The notes under the pieces: model-generated
Told to the model about the DNA's origin: nothing
Database searches by the model: none
Seen by the model: the letters and a program-made list of their open reading frames with translations, nothing else
Position numbers and translations under genes: made by a program
Assembly (NCBI RefSeq): GCF_009727055.1
Contig: NC_052350.1
Coordinates: forward strand, 2,901,086 to 2,965,085
DNA: 64,000 nt
Direction: 5' to 3'
Origin: Benincasa hispida
Lineage: Eukaryota; Streptophyta; Magnoliopsida; Cucurbitales; Cucurbitaceae
Shown: piece after piece, positions 1-10,730 of the stretch
Numbering within the stretch: position 1 is the first letter of the stretch
Layout of the letters: each line of letters opens with the position of its first letter

Positions 1-1045
1 ACGATCGATTACGTTTCACCAACGCGCTCTTTCTATTTCTTTTCCAGGCTAACGATTCAAAATGAAAACCAATTTTATTTTAATTCATCGGTTACAATAA
101 TCGATGTTACCCCACTAACGCACGTCCGAACGTGAAAAATTGACTTAATTATTATATAATTAATCGATTAATTAATAATAAATATAATCATATTATATTT
201 TTACCCTATAGTTTGATATCACATATCTACTATAGTATTTTCTCCTTTACTTGATATAAATCATATTTATATCTAATGTCCTCCAAAATAATGTTTCTCA
301 TTCATTTAGTCCAATTGTATCATATATAATCGAACTTCCTCTTGTCAATTTGAACATTTCAAATTAATCCAAACACTGGTTTTCGACTTTATCCAAGCTA
401 CCCAGGGGACCTAATGGACTTGTGGCTCAAAGCTTCAATGGTCTGTGAATAGCTGACTAAACTCTTTAGCCACGAGATCCACCATCCGTCAATTGTCAGG
501 CATTCCACTAAAGACCAACAGCTGAACTCTTCTTACCACAGATATATTTCTATATCCATCGGATATAACCAATCATGAGTACGATGACCCTTCACAGGTG
601 CTCGTAAGTACAGTTAGGCCAAATTACCATTTTGCCCCTGTAGTTACATCTCATTCTTAAGTACCACTGATTCCTCTAATGAACAATACAACATAGTCCA
701 ACTATGTGTGAACACCTTTCGAGCCAAGAGAAGGTGTGTGGCACCACATCGTTCAAGCCCCAAAATCAGCCCTTAAGGGAGCTATCTATCTACTTACCCC
801 TGCCTCGGGGAAGGAGTGAATTCCATCTTATGTAGCTGAGTTCCCAGCTCCCAAATCAGACGAATCCCCAAAAATGATAGGTTTGAATTGGCGACCTGGC
901 CACCGCACCCATACAAATCAAATGACCGCCCTAAATGGCAGGAGTTCCCAACTCACTCAGAATTGAGGTCATGTTACCTGTGGTCATCCTAGTGAAGTGA
1001 AGTCTCTGTCATGAACGGTGTTATATAACAAGATGTCAACACTTA
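1..1045 (-). repeat. Copia family-B-type LTR remnant (3' LTR, left edge outside window)
   Basis: Positions of about 120-1045 run parallel to 4980-5800 with the same order of blocks: the GGATATAACCAATCATGAG block, the TTTTGCCCCTGTAGTTACAT block and the CTTAAGGGAGCTATCTATCT block. The same blocks recur at 51600-52450 and, inverted, in the solo LTR at 32183-34401. The sequence is therefore an LTR read on the minus strand. Homology stops near 1045, before the LTR terminus that should end in CCCAACA on the plus strand, so that end is deleted. No coding potential is seen. Confidence 0.75.
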
Positions 1046-1379
1046 TGATGCATGAGCATGCTCTTACATAATTAAATCATGCTTCTCTAAATTATAACAT
1101 TTACAATAAAGAGATGATGCATGACCAATGCATAACCTAAGGTGGGATTTACTAAATGTGCATACCATATGACATATAAATAACCATACATCTCATGTAA
1201 TAAACCAAAGATTAATGGACCAGGATGAACCTTTACAAAACCGAAATGAAATAATTCAATCTGTTACTTTTTTCATCGAGCAAACCGGTTCATAAGCAAA
1301 CTGGGTCTTGAACCACCGAGTGAAGCTCCATCGTTTAATAAATGCTGCAGGTAATCAATTACTTAATGCACACTAGAAG

Positions 1380-1560
1380 ATAGCGCGAAAAAGCTAAATG
1401 ATCGCTTAGACGACAACGAGGTTGCGAAGCATGATCGTCTAGGCGATCGCTTAATGTGGCGAAAGGTAAATGATTTACTGTGCGATTTGGTCCGTGATCG
1501 TTTAGTTAGTTACTAAGCGATGAAGCCTGTTGAGCTAAATAATTGTCTAGTGCGCGCGCG
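1380..1560. repeat. Degenerate ATCG/TTTAG palindrome array in Copia leader
   Basis: Repeated variants of GATCGCTTAG, GATCGTCTAG and GCGATCGCTTA recur every 10-30 bases. The motif is the same as in the longer array at 23091-23850. The array lies in the noncoding leader, not in an ORF. Confidence 0.7.
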
Positions 1561-1594
1561 CGCGTTAAATGACACCCGAGCATCTGATATAGGT

Positions 1595-1632
1595 CTGTCT
1601 CTTATACACATCTAGATGTGTATAAGAGACAG
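1595..1632. other. Nextera/Tn5 mosaic-end junction (sequencing-library artefact), copy 1
   Basis: A perfect 38-bp palindrome made of CTGTCTCTTATACACATCT followed by its reverse complement. This is the Tn5 mosaic end used in Nextera libraries, joined head to head as in a mate-pair junction adapter. It is not plant DNA. Sequence across it may be falsely joined. Confidence 0.97.
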
Positions 1633-1634
1633 CA

Positions 1635-1819
1635 TCTACACGACCCGATCAACTCTTGATCGTCTTCTTCCTCGAAGAGCAGCAACTCTTGCTCCGAACT
1701 TCTTCACCTGTCTCTTATACACATCTAGATGTGTATAAGAGACAGACCCCATCGTCTACACGACCCGATCAACTCTTGATCGTCTTCTTCCTCGAAGAGC
1801 AGCAACTCTTGCTCCGAAC
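1635..1819. repeat. Direct 65-bp duplication flanking the second adapter junction
   Basis: Bases 1635-1699 are repeated at 1755-1819 (offset 120) with no visible change: from TCTACACGACCCGATC to TTGCTCCGAAC. The unit between them contains the second adapter junction, so the duplication is best read as an assembly artefact from chimeric mate-pair reads. Confidence 0.9.
1708..1745. other. Nextera/Tn5 mosaic-end junction (sequencing-library artefact), copy 2
   Basis: A second perfect copy of the 38-bp head-to-head mosaic-end palindrome. Translation across it gives the peptide YTHLDVYKRQ, a recognisable adapter contaminant signature. Confidence 0.97.
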
Positions 1820-2076
1820 ATCTTTACGAACGACTCAGGACTCAAACTAACTTTGAATTATAGACTTGATAATAATTAATTATGCCCAAAAATGCAAGGA
1901 CCTTTACAATTAACCGAAAATGCAAAAGAATTAATCAAACAGAGGTTTCATCCCAGAAAACTCTATTAGTCCGCACATCCACAAACAATTTAACAATTAA
2001 AAAGAGAGCAGATATGCACCCACTGCGAATGTATATGAAATTCTTAGCAAAAATTAAATTGGAATATCAGCAACCT

Positions 2077-2089
2077 GGCTTTGATACCA
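2077..2089 (-). other. Primer binding site (initiator tRNA-Met type)
   Basis: The minus strand reads TGGTATCAAAGCC two bases downstream of the LTR end at 2092. It resembles the plant tRNA-iMet 3' end complement TGGTATCAGAGC with one change. It fixes the element as minus-strand and 2092 as the inner edge of its 5' LTR. Confidence 0.8.
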
Positions 2090-2091
2090 AT

Positions 2092-2350
2092 TGAAGGAAC
2101 TCTTAAAGAAGAGCATCCATGAGCGGATACAAATCTTTCCGATTTCATTGTGACAGAATTACCACACATACATTCTAACAAACAAATATGCAGTGTAACA
2201 CTAATTATAGGCATGCTTTAACAATTAAAATACAAAAGACTTAGTAAACGTACCAGTTGAAGACAATCTTCAATCGAACTTAGTCCAATGGAAGCGAACT
2301 CCTCAATGCTTCTTATCGCCCAACAATCAGTCGCCTAACAACACCACGAC
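2092..2350 (-). repeat. Copia family-B-type 5' LTR, first part (inner end)
   Basis: It begins TGAAGGAACTC and carries the GCATCCATGAGCGGATA block. This matches the family B LTR ends at 50770 (TGAAGGAAATT, CTTCCATGAGCAGCGGA) and 7873. It is interrupted at 2351 by a Gypsy-type solo LTR and resumes at 4499. Confidence 0.75.
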
Positions 2351-4493
2351 TGTAACACCTGGATCCTTACATATTATGATCCGACCGCTACGACATGCAT
2401 ACTTAGACTTTTCTATCATGAGATGAGTTTTAGTAAAAATTTCAAAAGTACATATCTAAGATTTTATTAATTAGGTAGAAAACTATATAAAAAGTTTATT
2501 TTACAAAACACTAGGATCCATAAAACATTAGCGTAGTGGTACAAAATGCATATGCCTATAATAGTGAGCTTGATGATTGGCCATTTGAGCGACGTCCAGT
2601 TCTACCACCTACGCTGTGTCTTTACCTACAAAGTCTGTAAAAATAGGATGAGTATATAATATACCCAGTAAGTATTTCTCACTTAAGGTAGTGACCAAAT
2701 GTACAGTCACATGCAACATGTCATGAAAACATATGATTGGGTCCCAAAACATAAACTTATAATAACATGTCGTGGTCGGTTATGCTTCTAACGTAAGTTT
2801 CTCCACCCTGATAGGAAGATGAGAACCTAAGCAAAAACGAACCCATCTGCTGATCAGTGGGTCATGCAATCAGTAGGACCAGAGTTGCATCCAACATCAA
2901 CCATTAGCATAAATGTAAGGTTGGACTAGAAGGGGTGCAACCATACATACCCTACTAGTCCCTAGCATAAACATAACGTAAGATTGGGCTTAGAGGCGTG
3001 CAACCATACATGTCCTATCAGCCCTGGAAGCATAACCTATACCTAATTAAAACTTGATCTTAACATAATCGTGAACAAACATAATGCATAGGATCCCTTG
3101 TAGAGAAACATGTTTTAAACATGTGATGCAACATAAGAATAAGAACATAATAAAGTAACATTTCAAAGGTACACTACCATAAAACACTTAACGAGAAGGT
3201 GAGATAAACTACTTACCTTGACTACGATCCTAGTTATTCCTTATTATTCTTTATGGTTTGATCAGTAGAGCTTTCCCTCTTAAACTAGAAGGAAATTCCC
3301 TCGCGTTTCCTCCTTCTAACTAACAGAATTACTTCACCCTTTCCACACGATTTTTACTACTGAGTTTTGTTTTAGGATGAGTTTAACTTCTAGCCCAAAG
3401 CCTCCTATTTATAGCCGTTTCCAGCTCTTCTCTGTGTGACAACTCATCCTAAAAATGTCTTCTTTAAACTTACTTAGGTTTAAGAATTTCTCTTAATAAG
3501 ACACCTAATTTTTGGCTTACGTTTGCCGCCGCTGCGATGCCTATGCTATTTTCTTTCCTATAGAGCTTGGGGCCACGCACAAACTCCTATCGAAAAGCTA
3601 GTAAGTAGCTTTTTGTTTCTATAGCTTCAAAGCCAAAGAGGAAGTTTCTTCTGATTGGAAGGTTTCCGCTGTAGCAGTAAAGAAGAAGGAAATTTCTGTA
3701 TCTACTTATCGTATTTTTGCCCCTGCTCGGTAGTTCCGTAGCAGGTTTGTCATAAACCTTTGTTTGTATTCAATTTTAGGGTTCTCCATATATAATCTAT
3801 AAGATCGTGGCCAAATTCAATGCATAACTCTCTATTCTCAAAATCTCGCTCTCTCTAGCTTTCTTGTTGGGAAACTTGCTCTCCAATTTTCTCTTCAATC
3901 TCTCTCTCTTTCTTTGTTCTCAGAATCTCGCTCTCTCCAGCTTTCTCGCTGGGAATCTTGCTCTCTCCACTCGCGCTCTCCAATTTTCTCTTCAATCTCG
4001 GTCTCTCTGTTCTCAAAATCTCGCTCTCTCCAGCTTTCTCGCTGAGAAATCTCGCTCTCTAATTTTCTCTTCAATCTCGCTCTCTTCAGCTTTCTCGCTG
4101 AGAGTCTCGCTCTCTCCACTCTCGCTCTTTTTAATTTTCTCTCCAATCTCGCTCTCTCCATCTTTCTCGCTGAGAGTCTCGCTCTCTCCACTCTCACTCT
4201 CTCCAGTCTCGCTCTCTCTAGCTTTCTCGCTCTCTCCAATTTTCTCTCCAATCTCGCTCTTTCCAATCTCGCTAGTTTTCACGCGTGGGTTTCCTTCACC
4301 GCTTGTGACACGTGGACTCCACTTCTCTCTCTTTTTCTTTTTCTTTTTCTTTTTATTTATTTATTTATTATTTATTTTATTTTATTTTCCTGATTTCTAA
4401 ATTAGGGTTAGGGTATTACATTTATCATCTACTTAAATAAAATTTCAACATTTAATTTCCTGTAGTGTATGCGTACAAATTTGGGTTGTTACA
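2351..4493 (-). mobile_element. Solo LTR of a Gypsy-type retrotransposon inserted in a Copia LTR
   Basis: Ends are TGTAACACC on the left and GTTGTTACA on the right (TG...CA). Flanking pentamers are ACGAC (2346-2350) and ACAAC (4494-4498), a target duplication with one mismatch. At 2.14 kb with no coding region, it is a solo LTR. On the minus strand it starts TGTAACAACCC. It shares an imperfect ACTC/GAGT hairpin near 2650-2670 with the solo LTR at 46946-49133, read in the opposite direction. The copy contains a large GAGA array at 3845-4290 and an A/T-rich tract at 4340-4395. The Gypsy assignment rests on the TGTAAC...GTTACA termini and general LTR style. Confidence 0.72.
3845..4290. repeat. 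TCTCGCTCTCTC (GAGA) minisatellite inside the solo LTR
   Basis: About 15 imperfect copies of blocks such as AATCTCGCTCTCTCCAGC and TTTCTCGCTGAGAGTCTCGC. The low-complexity composition keeps several frames open on both strands (for example 3864-4400 plus, 3895-4266 minus), giving repetitive Leu/Ser or Glu/Arg peptides. These are not genes. In the LTR's own orientation the array reads as GAGA. Confidence 0.85.
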
Positions 4494-6195
4494 ACAACCG
4501 CCTACACGATCGGCAGTGCACGAACCAACAGCAATCGAAGATGACACCACCACTCGAAGCCCTCGGTATTCTCGGAGTGAGAATCCAAAGGGTGGACTTT
4601 GATGGAATTGGTGGAGGGAGGAGGAAAAGACGATCGTGTAGTACGAACAAGCAAGTGGAAGATAGTAGATGATTATTGTATAGTCGTGTGCTTGTCATTT
4701 AGAGAAAGGTACATGATCATGTAGGTTTTACTAAGCAATCATCTCGCAATAGTAAGCGATTGTTTAAAAATCGCGTGCAATCGTTTAGTGCGCAGGTGTG
4801 CGATCATTTAGGATGATGGGTGCTATCACATAGGCTCTCAACGCTAAACGATCGTAAAGTTTTCACACTATGAGCGAATTTTCGAAATCTCTTACAAAAT
4901 GAAAACAATTTTCATTTTATTCTTTAGTTACAAGAACTGAATTCGATCTTCCCATTTTCGCACGATTCCAGAGAAAGTCTCGGCCAATTATCTCATAACC
5001 GCCTAATTGTATAAATATTGAATATAATCATATTATATTCTTAACCTATAGTTTCAATTTTCTCCAAAATAATGTATCTCATACATTTAGTCAATTATAT
5101 CACATATAATCGAACTCCCTCTTGTCAATTTGAACATTTTAAACTGACTTAAAAACTGATTCTCAACTTTATCCAAGATACCAATGGGATCTTATGGACA
5201 TGTGGCTCGAAGCTCCAACGATATGTGAATAGCTGACTAAGCTCTTTAGCCATGAGATCCACCATCTGTTAACTGGCAGACATTCCACTAAAGACCAACA
5301 ACTGAACTTTTCTTATCACAGATATATTTCTTTGTCCATCGGATATAACCAATCATGAGTACGATGACCCTTCACAGATGCTCGTAAGTATAGCTGGGCC
5401 AATTTACCATTTTGCCCCTGTAGTTACATCTCACTCTTTAAGTACCACTGATCCCTGTAATGAACAATACAACATAGTCCAACTATGTATGAACACCTCT
5501 CGAGCCAAGAGAAGGTGTGTGGTGCCACATCGTTCAAGCCCTGGAATCAACCCTTAAGGGAGCTATCTATCTACTTGCCCCTGCTTCGGGGAAGGAGTGA
5601 ATTCCATCTTGTGTAGTTGAGTTCTCAGATCCCAATTCAGATGAATCTCAAAGTGGTAGGTTTGAGTCGGCGATCTGGATACAAATCAAAGGACCGCCCT
5701 CAATAGTAGAAGTTCCCAACTCACTCAGGATTGAGGTCATGTTACCTATGGTCATCCTAGTGAAGTTAAGTCTCTGTCATGAACGATGATATAACGAGAC
5801 ATTAACACTCCGTGGTCAGGTCTTATACAAACTCTTTGTATAGCCCCCACTCGCATGTCCCCTACATGAATGATCAGGATCAAACCATCTGTGACAAATC
5901 ACAAAATTTGTGATCATTCCAAAAAGTGGGCCGCATCCGTAGCCTTACCAGGATAAGGTTTCCCTTCTATATCTATATACTACAGACCATTTTGGTTATC
6001 ACTTAAGACATGATCCACTTTTATGTCACCACATACATGCTTAAGTTACATTCAGATAACCAGGGATTTTAGGTTTATTGGTTTGTGGTAAAGAAAATAA
6101 AACATTCAACTGAGCAAAATTAAGATGTGAAGTAAATATCATATATTATACATCACAAGCAGTCGTACAAACTGTTTACAAACTAAAGGACTAAA
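4494..6195 (-). repeat. Copia family-B-type 5' LTR, second part
   Basis: The LTR resumes after the solo LTR. About 4500-4600 matches LTR B at 51130-51190 (GACACCACCACTCG..., then TATTCTC...GTGAGAATCCAA). 4720-4870 is a palindrome array like 51250-51420. 4980-6060 parallels 120-1045 and 51600-52930. The outer terminus (expected CCCAACA) is not clear. The LTR fades out near 6195, where the MULE relic begins. Confidence 0.75.
4715..4870. repeat. Degenerate ATCGTTTAG array inside LTR
   Basis: Several variants: AAGCGATTGTTTAAAAATCG, GCAATCGTTTAGTGCG, CGATCATTTAG, CTAAACGATCGTAAAG. The motif and its position in the LTR match the arrays at 33620-33840 (inverted) and 51250-51420. Confidence 0.65.
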
Positions 6196-6300
6196 CGTTC
6201 TATATTTTCCAAGCAGAATGTTATGTTCGTATATACAATATAACAATCGAACCAATGGTAAAAATGACAAACCCTACAACATTCTAAAAATGTTCGCAAC

Positions 6301-6790
6301 CTACATGTTCACATCTATAAATATCACATTGATAGTAAATGTTGCATCATTATATAAATGGAAATTTACACATTCTACAATTATGACCAACATGACGACA
6401 ACGATTGCACTTTGTCGAATTTCTTTGCTCGCCAATTGATAATATTCTTTATTTTCGAGGTGGTCTGCTGGATGCTTAACAATTGGAGGTAATATGCTCA
6501 TGTCAATCCCTATAGGCTTCCAATTAGCATGGTTCCCAATTGGACGGACAGAACCAGCATAACATGAAATCAAGGTGCTTGTCAAAAAATACTTATGAAC
6601 AAATGAGTAAGTATCCATGTTGCATCCACGAATAATTACAAGTGCATAGGCATATGGAATTTCATCAAGATCCCATACACGACAAGTACATGATTTGGAA
6701 TCTAAATGTACCATAAAATGATTGCTTCCATCAATTACTTGAAATTTGACATCATTAATTGCATTAACCTGAGAAAAATGACACATAGAC
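6301..6790 (-). pseudogene. MULE transposase, C-terminal part with degenerate SWIM zinc finger
   Basis: Continues the transposase fragment at 6996-7679 after in-frame stops. A SWIM-like segment reads SCTCRVWDLDEIPYAYAL. The first CxC pair is present, but the later Cys and His expected in CxCx(n)CxH are both Tyr, so zinc binding should be lost. It is followed by a typical MULE tail ending near ILPPIVKHPADH. Mutator-like transposases act in the nucleus on their terminal inverted repeats. No terminal repeats could be assigned here. Confidence 0.75.
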
Positions 6791-6995
6791 AAGAAATTAA
6801 TTAAGATCCAACTATCTGAGTTTATCAATAGTAGATATCTATCACTGATAAAACTCAATCACTGAAAAATTGTGCTATATTACCCCATGAAAACAAGTAA
6901 CTCTTTTTTATCTGATGTTGTTTTCATAATTTTCCCTCAACCCAGCTAGTCAAAAAAGATTTCATACAATATACAGCTTTACTTTTATCATAAAA

Positions 6996-7679
6996 TCATT
7001 TTTGAAATAATTGTCTGATTGAATCGAGTGGTGATGCATTTAAACATTCTGAAATGTTTGTAGTTATCATCTGATATCTTCTCCTTCTACAATATGCACG
7101 AGCCCATTTCTCGAAACCAACATTACTAAGATAGTCTCGCATATGAGGATATATAGCCTCCATCCATCTCATATTTAGCTCAAAATCAACAATAGTATAT
7201 GCTTTTCCACATCTAGAAAACGTATTATCAATAGAAGAGTCCTTATATGTCAACTTCAAACTTCTCAAAAGATGTTGCAAACAAACACAATATTCAGCCG
7301 TTGGAAAAACATTTTGAACACCTTTTGGAATACTTAAATGTCGATCGGATATAATAACTAAACCTTCTCGATCCCCAAAACTTTTCTTGATATTATCAAA
7401 AAACCATCTCCATGATGCATCATTCTCAGAGTCTATAATACTAAAGGCAAGAGGAAAAATCTGATTATTACCATCATTTGTTGATGTCGTCAAAAGAGTT
7501 CCACCATATTTACATTTCAAAAAGGTGTGATCAACTGATATGTTTGGCCTACAATATTTCCACCCCTCAATACACGATCCAATTGCCATGAAATAATACT
7601 TAAAATGTCCCTTAGAATCAGTTTCATATGCAGTGAATGAACCTGCAGTAAGATAAGAAAAGACAAAAAGATATATCAA
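6996..7679 (-). pseudogene. MULE (Mutator-like) transposase, catalytic-core fragment
   Basis: A 227-residue open stretch with MULE-core features: PNISVDHTFLKCKYGGTLL, with the first catalytic Asp in VDHTF; then LVIISDRHLSIPKGV, with the second Asp in ISDRH; then the CLQHLLRSLK helix region and a NISECLNA segment. The N-terminal FAR1-like/zinc-finger part is absent upstream of about 7690. Reading on toward 6790 meets at least two stops. The relic is wedged between two Copia LTRs. It is a dead transposase, not a domesticated gene: the frame is broken and the SWIM finger is degraded. Confidence 0.85.
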
Positions 7680-7699
7680 AGAATAATTACATTTTGTTT

Positions 7700-7825
7700 T
7701 ACATTAGATCTATCACGTATAGACCAAATATCAGCAATAGACCAATGATATACTCATTTACTATAAGACCTATCACTAGTAGACCAACATCATTGATAGA
7801 TCATATCAATTAAACAAGTCTATCA
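7700..7825. repeat. TCTATCAC/GATAGA-type degenerate repeats
   Basis: Repeated variants of GATCTATCACGTATAGACC, GACCTATCACTAGTAGACC and ATTGATAGATCATATC. The same word family recurs at 6825-6855, 37360-37430, 44450-44720 and 49290-49380. Confidence 0.55.
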
Positions 7826-7872
7826 AATATTGATTACATACTCATTGAAAGCTTGATTGATGATATATAAAG

Positions 7873-7987
7873 TGAAGGAAATCGAACACGAGGATTTTCA
7901 TGAGCAACGGAAAGATCATACCAAATTACAATCGTATATGAACTTTACAATTATAATCATGAACAGAAACATATGGTTATGCAAAAA
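7873..7987 (-). repeat. Copia B-1 3' LTR, first part
   Basis: It begins TGAAGGAAATCG and aligns with the family B LTR at 50770 (CATGAGCAACGGAAAGATC against CATGAGCAGCGGAAGGATC). It is interrupted at 7988 by a family A solo LTR and resumes at 9612. Confidence 0.75.
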
Positions 7988-9611
7988 TGTTGTGAATGTC
8001 CTAGAACTCGCAGTTCGTGTTAAACATTCTATTTTATCAATAATAATGACTTGTTGATTTTGCATCTTATTATGAAAATCCAATAAATGCATCCTTGGCT
8101 ATAGTCTTAATACTGTAACTTTATGCAGTGACATAAACAGGATCAAGTTAACAGTATATAGCCTAAATGGTCTAATAAGTATATGGATGAAATTGGGTAT
8201 CTTATCCTGGTAACACTATTGGATATGACCCACTCTGTAGTTATTATAAGAAGTTGTAAGGTGCTACAAACAATGTGATCTACAAATCGTTCATGTTGAG
8301 ACATGAGAGTGGAGGCATCCATGCAATGAGTTTGCATATAGACTGGACCATGAAAATAGTCACTTTTCTTTATAACAATCGTTTACTATTAAAACTGACT
8401 ATTTCATTTATTATATAACCTAAGTTACCTCGATCTTAATCCTGAGCTAGCTATGAACTCCTGTTTGTTTGTGATTATCCTTTGATCTGCAAACAATGAG
8501 AGTAGTCCAACAGAACTGCTCAATAAGCTTACCATTTTGGAGATAAGACCGGATGAATAGCTGAGGACATAGTCTTGCAAGATAGAATTCACTCCTACCT
8601 TATTTAGGGTTAGTAAATAGGTTGTTCTCTTAAGTACTGGCTCTAGGTCTTGAACAATCAGGGCCTCACCTTCTCATGATAGAGAAAAAATTTGATTCAT
8701 AGAGATTATGAATCAGAATTGTTCATTAGAGGATCAGTAAGAACTTAAAGAACAAGATGTAGTCACAGGGGTAAGACGGTATTTTTGACCTAGCTGTGAT
8801 TACGAACAACATGTGAAGGGTCGACTTACTGATTATGGTTATTAAGTGGACATAATATATCTACAGTGAGGGGAGTTCAACTATGGGCTATATGATTTAA
8901 ACAGAACAAGAGAAATTATATTTAAATATGATTTAAATATATGAAGGTGATTATTGTGCAAAAATTAATTTGATATTTGATATTAAATTAATTAATATTT
9001 TAAATTGATTTATGAAATTAATTAAAGAAAATCATTTTTGTATTAACATGGTTTTAAAATCATTTTTTGTTTTAAAAGAAAATGGAAAATGGTTTTGCAT
9101 GGTTGCACAAAATAGGGATTGAATTTTCTCCATTACCTTCATCTTCATGCTCATGCAAAGGCCATTATCCTCTCTACTTTGATTCTCCAAGCATGAGATG
9201 AAAGCCGTGCACTCCATCTTTTTGCATGTTCATCTACTATATATAAAGAAGATTGGAGTCGTTGGAGAAAGGTGAATGCAAAATTTTGAGAGAAAATTTT
9301 TTGTGAAGAAGAAACTGTCTTTTTCAATCGGCTGCTGTGAGCTCTTCTTGCTTCTTCACACCCTTAAGCTGTTCTTGAGTCCCACAACTCTGCCTAAAGC
9401 TCCAAGAGCATAGTAGGGAAGGCTTTGAGATGGTTCACGGTGATATCAAGTGAAGACAACTCTTGTACACATGTTTTCTTTGAGAGTTCATCAAAGGTAT
9501 GTTTTGAAAACGCACTTTTTAGAAGAGCATGCTTTAGTTTTTGCCAAACTTAGTGAATTAGAATGCTTATGGATCCTTGATACTTCCGCTGCATGTTTTT
9601 TAACTCTTTCA
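7988..9611 (+). mobile_element. Solo LTR of Copia family A type, nested in a family B LTR
   Basis: Starts TGTTGTGAATGTCC and ends TTTCA, with pentamer AAAAA on both sides (7983-7987 and 9612-9616). Its body is the inverse of the Copia A LTRs at 16080-17840 and 24117-26028. For example ATGACCCACTCTGTAG, GAGTGGAGGCATCC and the GTCGACTTACTGATTATGGT block all have reverse-complement counterparts there. No coding region lies between the ends, so this is a product of LTR-LTR recombination. It is more diverged than the two LTRs of the nested Copia A. Confidence 0.78.
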
Positions 9612-9878
9612 AAAAATACATAAATTACAGCATGCTATACAAATGATCAAGGACAAGAGTAACACTCTTTTGCAGACTCATCACAAAGCTCCTTGATCAC
9701 AAACGCTCGATCACAACTACACAGCAACACATGAACGCTCGTCCAACACGATCGATATACTGCACGAACACCGCACACTCGAACTAAGTGATCGCCAAGG
9801 TCACGAACAACTTGAATAACATGAACGGCCTCCATAGATCCTCGACAGTGTTGAGTTGAGTGTGACACCACCAAGAAG
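9612..9878 (-). repeat. Copia B-1 3' LTR, second part, fused to pol
   Basis: Continues the LTR: ATGATCAAGGACAAGAG, CTCCTTGATCACAAACGCTC, CGGCCTCCATAGATCCTCGA and GTTGAGTTGAGTGTGACACC match 50915-51140. Near 9878 the sequence jumps to the end of the integrase region that lies at about 54930 in Copia B-2. Most of this LTR and all of RT/RNase H are therefore deleted. Confidence 0.75.
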
Positions 9879-10183
9879 AGCTTACTTCATGGCTTATAAC
9901 CGCTCATGTGGTCGTCTTCTAAGACGATAACATTTGTAGAAACAAACACTTTGTTCTCACTCGGATCATAGAAGTATCCACCTCTCATTTTCTTGGGGTA
10001 GTCTACAAAGAGGCAAACCTTCGAACGCGGTTCCAGCTTCTTTGGGTTAGTCACTAGCACATGTGTTGGACAGCCCAAAATTCTGAAGTGGCGTAAACTA
10101 CCTTTACGGCCTCTCAACTCAAAAAGTGTTTGAGAAACACTTTTCGAGGGAACTTTGTTCAGGATATAGCACGCAGTCTCCAC
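9879..10183 (-). pseudogene. Copia B-1 integrase C-terminal / post-integrase segment
   Basis: The frame 9887-10183 (98 codons) carries the Copia integrase-to-RT linker: ACYILNKVPSKSV, then RHFRILGCPTHVLV, then SKVCLFVDYPKKMRGGYFYD, then a tail near EDDHMSGYKP. It aligns with 54930-55240 of Copia B-2 and 19686-20020 of Copia A. The intact family form has GYPKxTRGGYFY, so the first Gly is replaced here. It ends at the deletion junction with the LTR. Confidence 0.85.
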
Positions 10184-10199
10184 TGAAAAACCCTAAAAC

Positions 10200-10730
10200 G
10201 AGTCTGGAAGATGAGCATAACTCATCATAGACCAAACCATGTCCAACAAAGTTCTGTTTCTCCTTTCTGATACACCATTCTAATGAGGTGTACTAGGGGC
10301 CGAGAGTTGGGACGCAATTCCATGTTCTATCATATAGTTTTGGAATTGGAAATCCATATACTCTCCACTACGATCAGTTCGTAGTGTTTTTATCTTTTTA
10401 CCTAACAAGTTTTCAACTTTCGCCTTATACTCCTTGAACTTGTCAAGGGCTTCAGACTTACATTGCATTAGGTAGAGATACCCGAACCTTGAATAATCAT
10501 CTATGAAAGATATAAAATATTCATACCCACCCCGAGCTCTAACATTCATCGGACCACAGAGGTCTGAATGTATAAGCTTCAAGGCTTCCTTGGCTCTAAA
10601 ATCTTTTTTCCAGTAAAAGATCATTTGGTCATTTTGCCTTCTAGGCATAATTCACATACCGGCAAGGAGTTTTCTTCTAAACTCTTTAGAAGTCCACTTT
10701 TCACCAACTTCTCAATCCTATTGAGGTTGA
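10200..10730 (-). pseudogene. Copia B-1 integrase core (rve), broken
   Basis: The frame 10280-10648 shows LIHSDLCGPMNVRARGG with the first catalytic Asp, FIDDYSRFGYLYLM, and RTDRSGEYMDFQFQNYM with the second Asp. It then runs into a frame break before the region that normally supplies the catalytic Glu. The zinc-binding/GAG-pre-integrase part lies at 10640-10800 in another frame. Integrases of this type insert retroelement cDNA into chromosomes. This copy cannot be expressed as one polyprotein. Confidence 0.88.

Larger units (their letters stand above)
1046..2091 (-). mobile_element. Leader (5' UTR) remnant of an internally deleted Copia element
   Basis: About 1130-1320 resembles the Copia A leader at 22740-22980: CATAACCTAAGGTGGGATTT here, and a run of AAACCG-type words in both. 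The stretch ends with a primer binding site and the start of an LTR at 2092. All of gag-pol that should lie between the left LTR remnant and this leader is missing. The element is thus a large internal-deletion derivative rather than a complete Copia. The stretch also contains a palindrome array (1380-1560) and artefactual adapter sequence (1595-1745). Confidence 0.65.

Noticed and set aside
1656..1850. 64-codon frame with YTHLDVYKRQ
   Set aside because: Runs across adapter sequence and an artefactual duplication.
3864..4400. 178-codon Leu/Ser-rich open frame, and antisense Glu/Arg-rich frames
   Set aside because: All are translations of a CT/GA minisatellite inside a solo LTR; composition alone keeps the frames open.
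6301..7679. MULE transposase as a domesticated (FAR1/MUSTANG-like) host gene
   Set aside because: In-frame stops between the two parts, missing N-terminus and degraded SWIM finger indicate a dead transposon.
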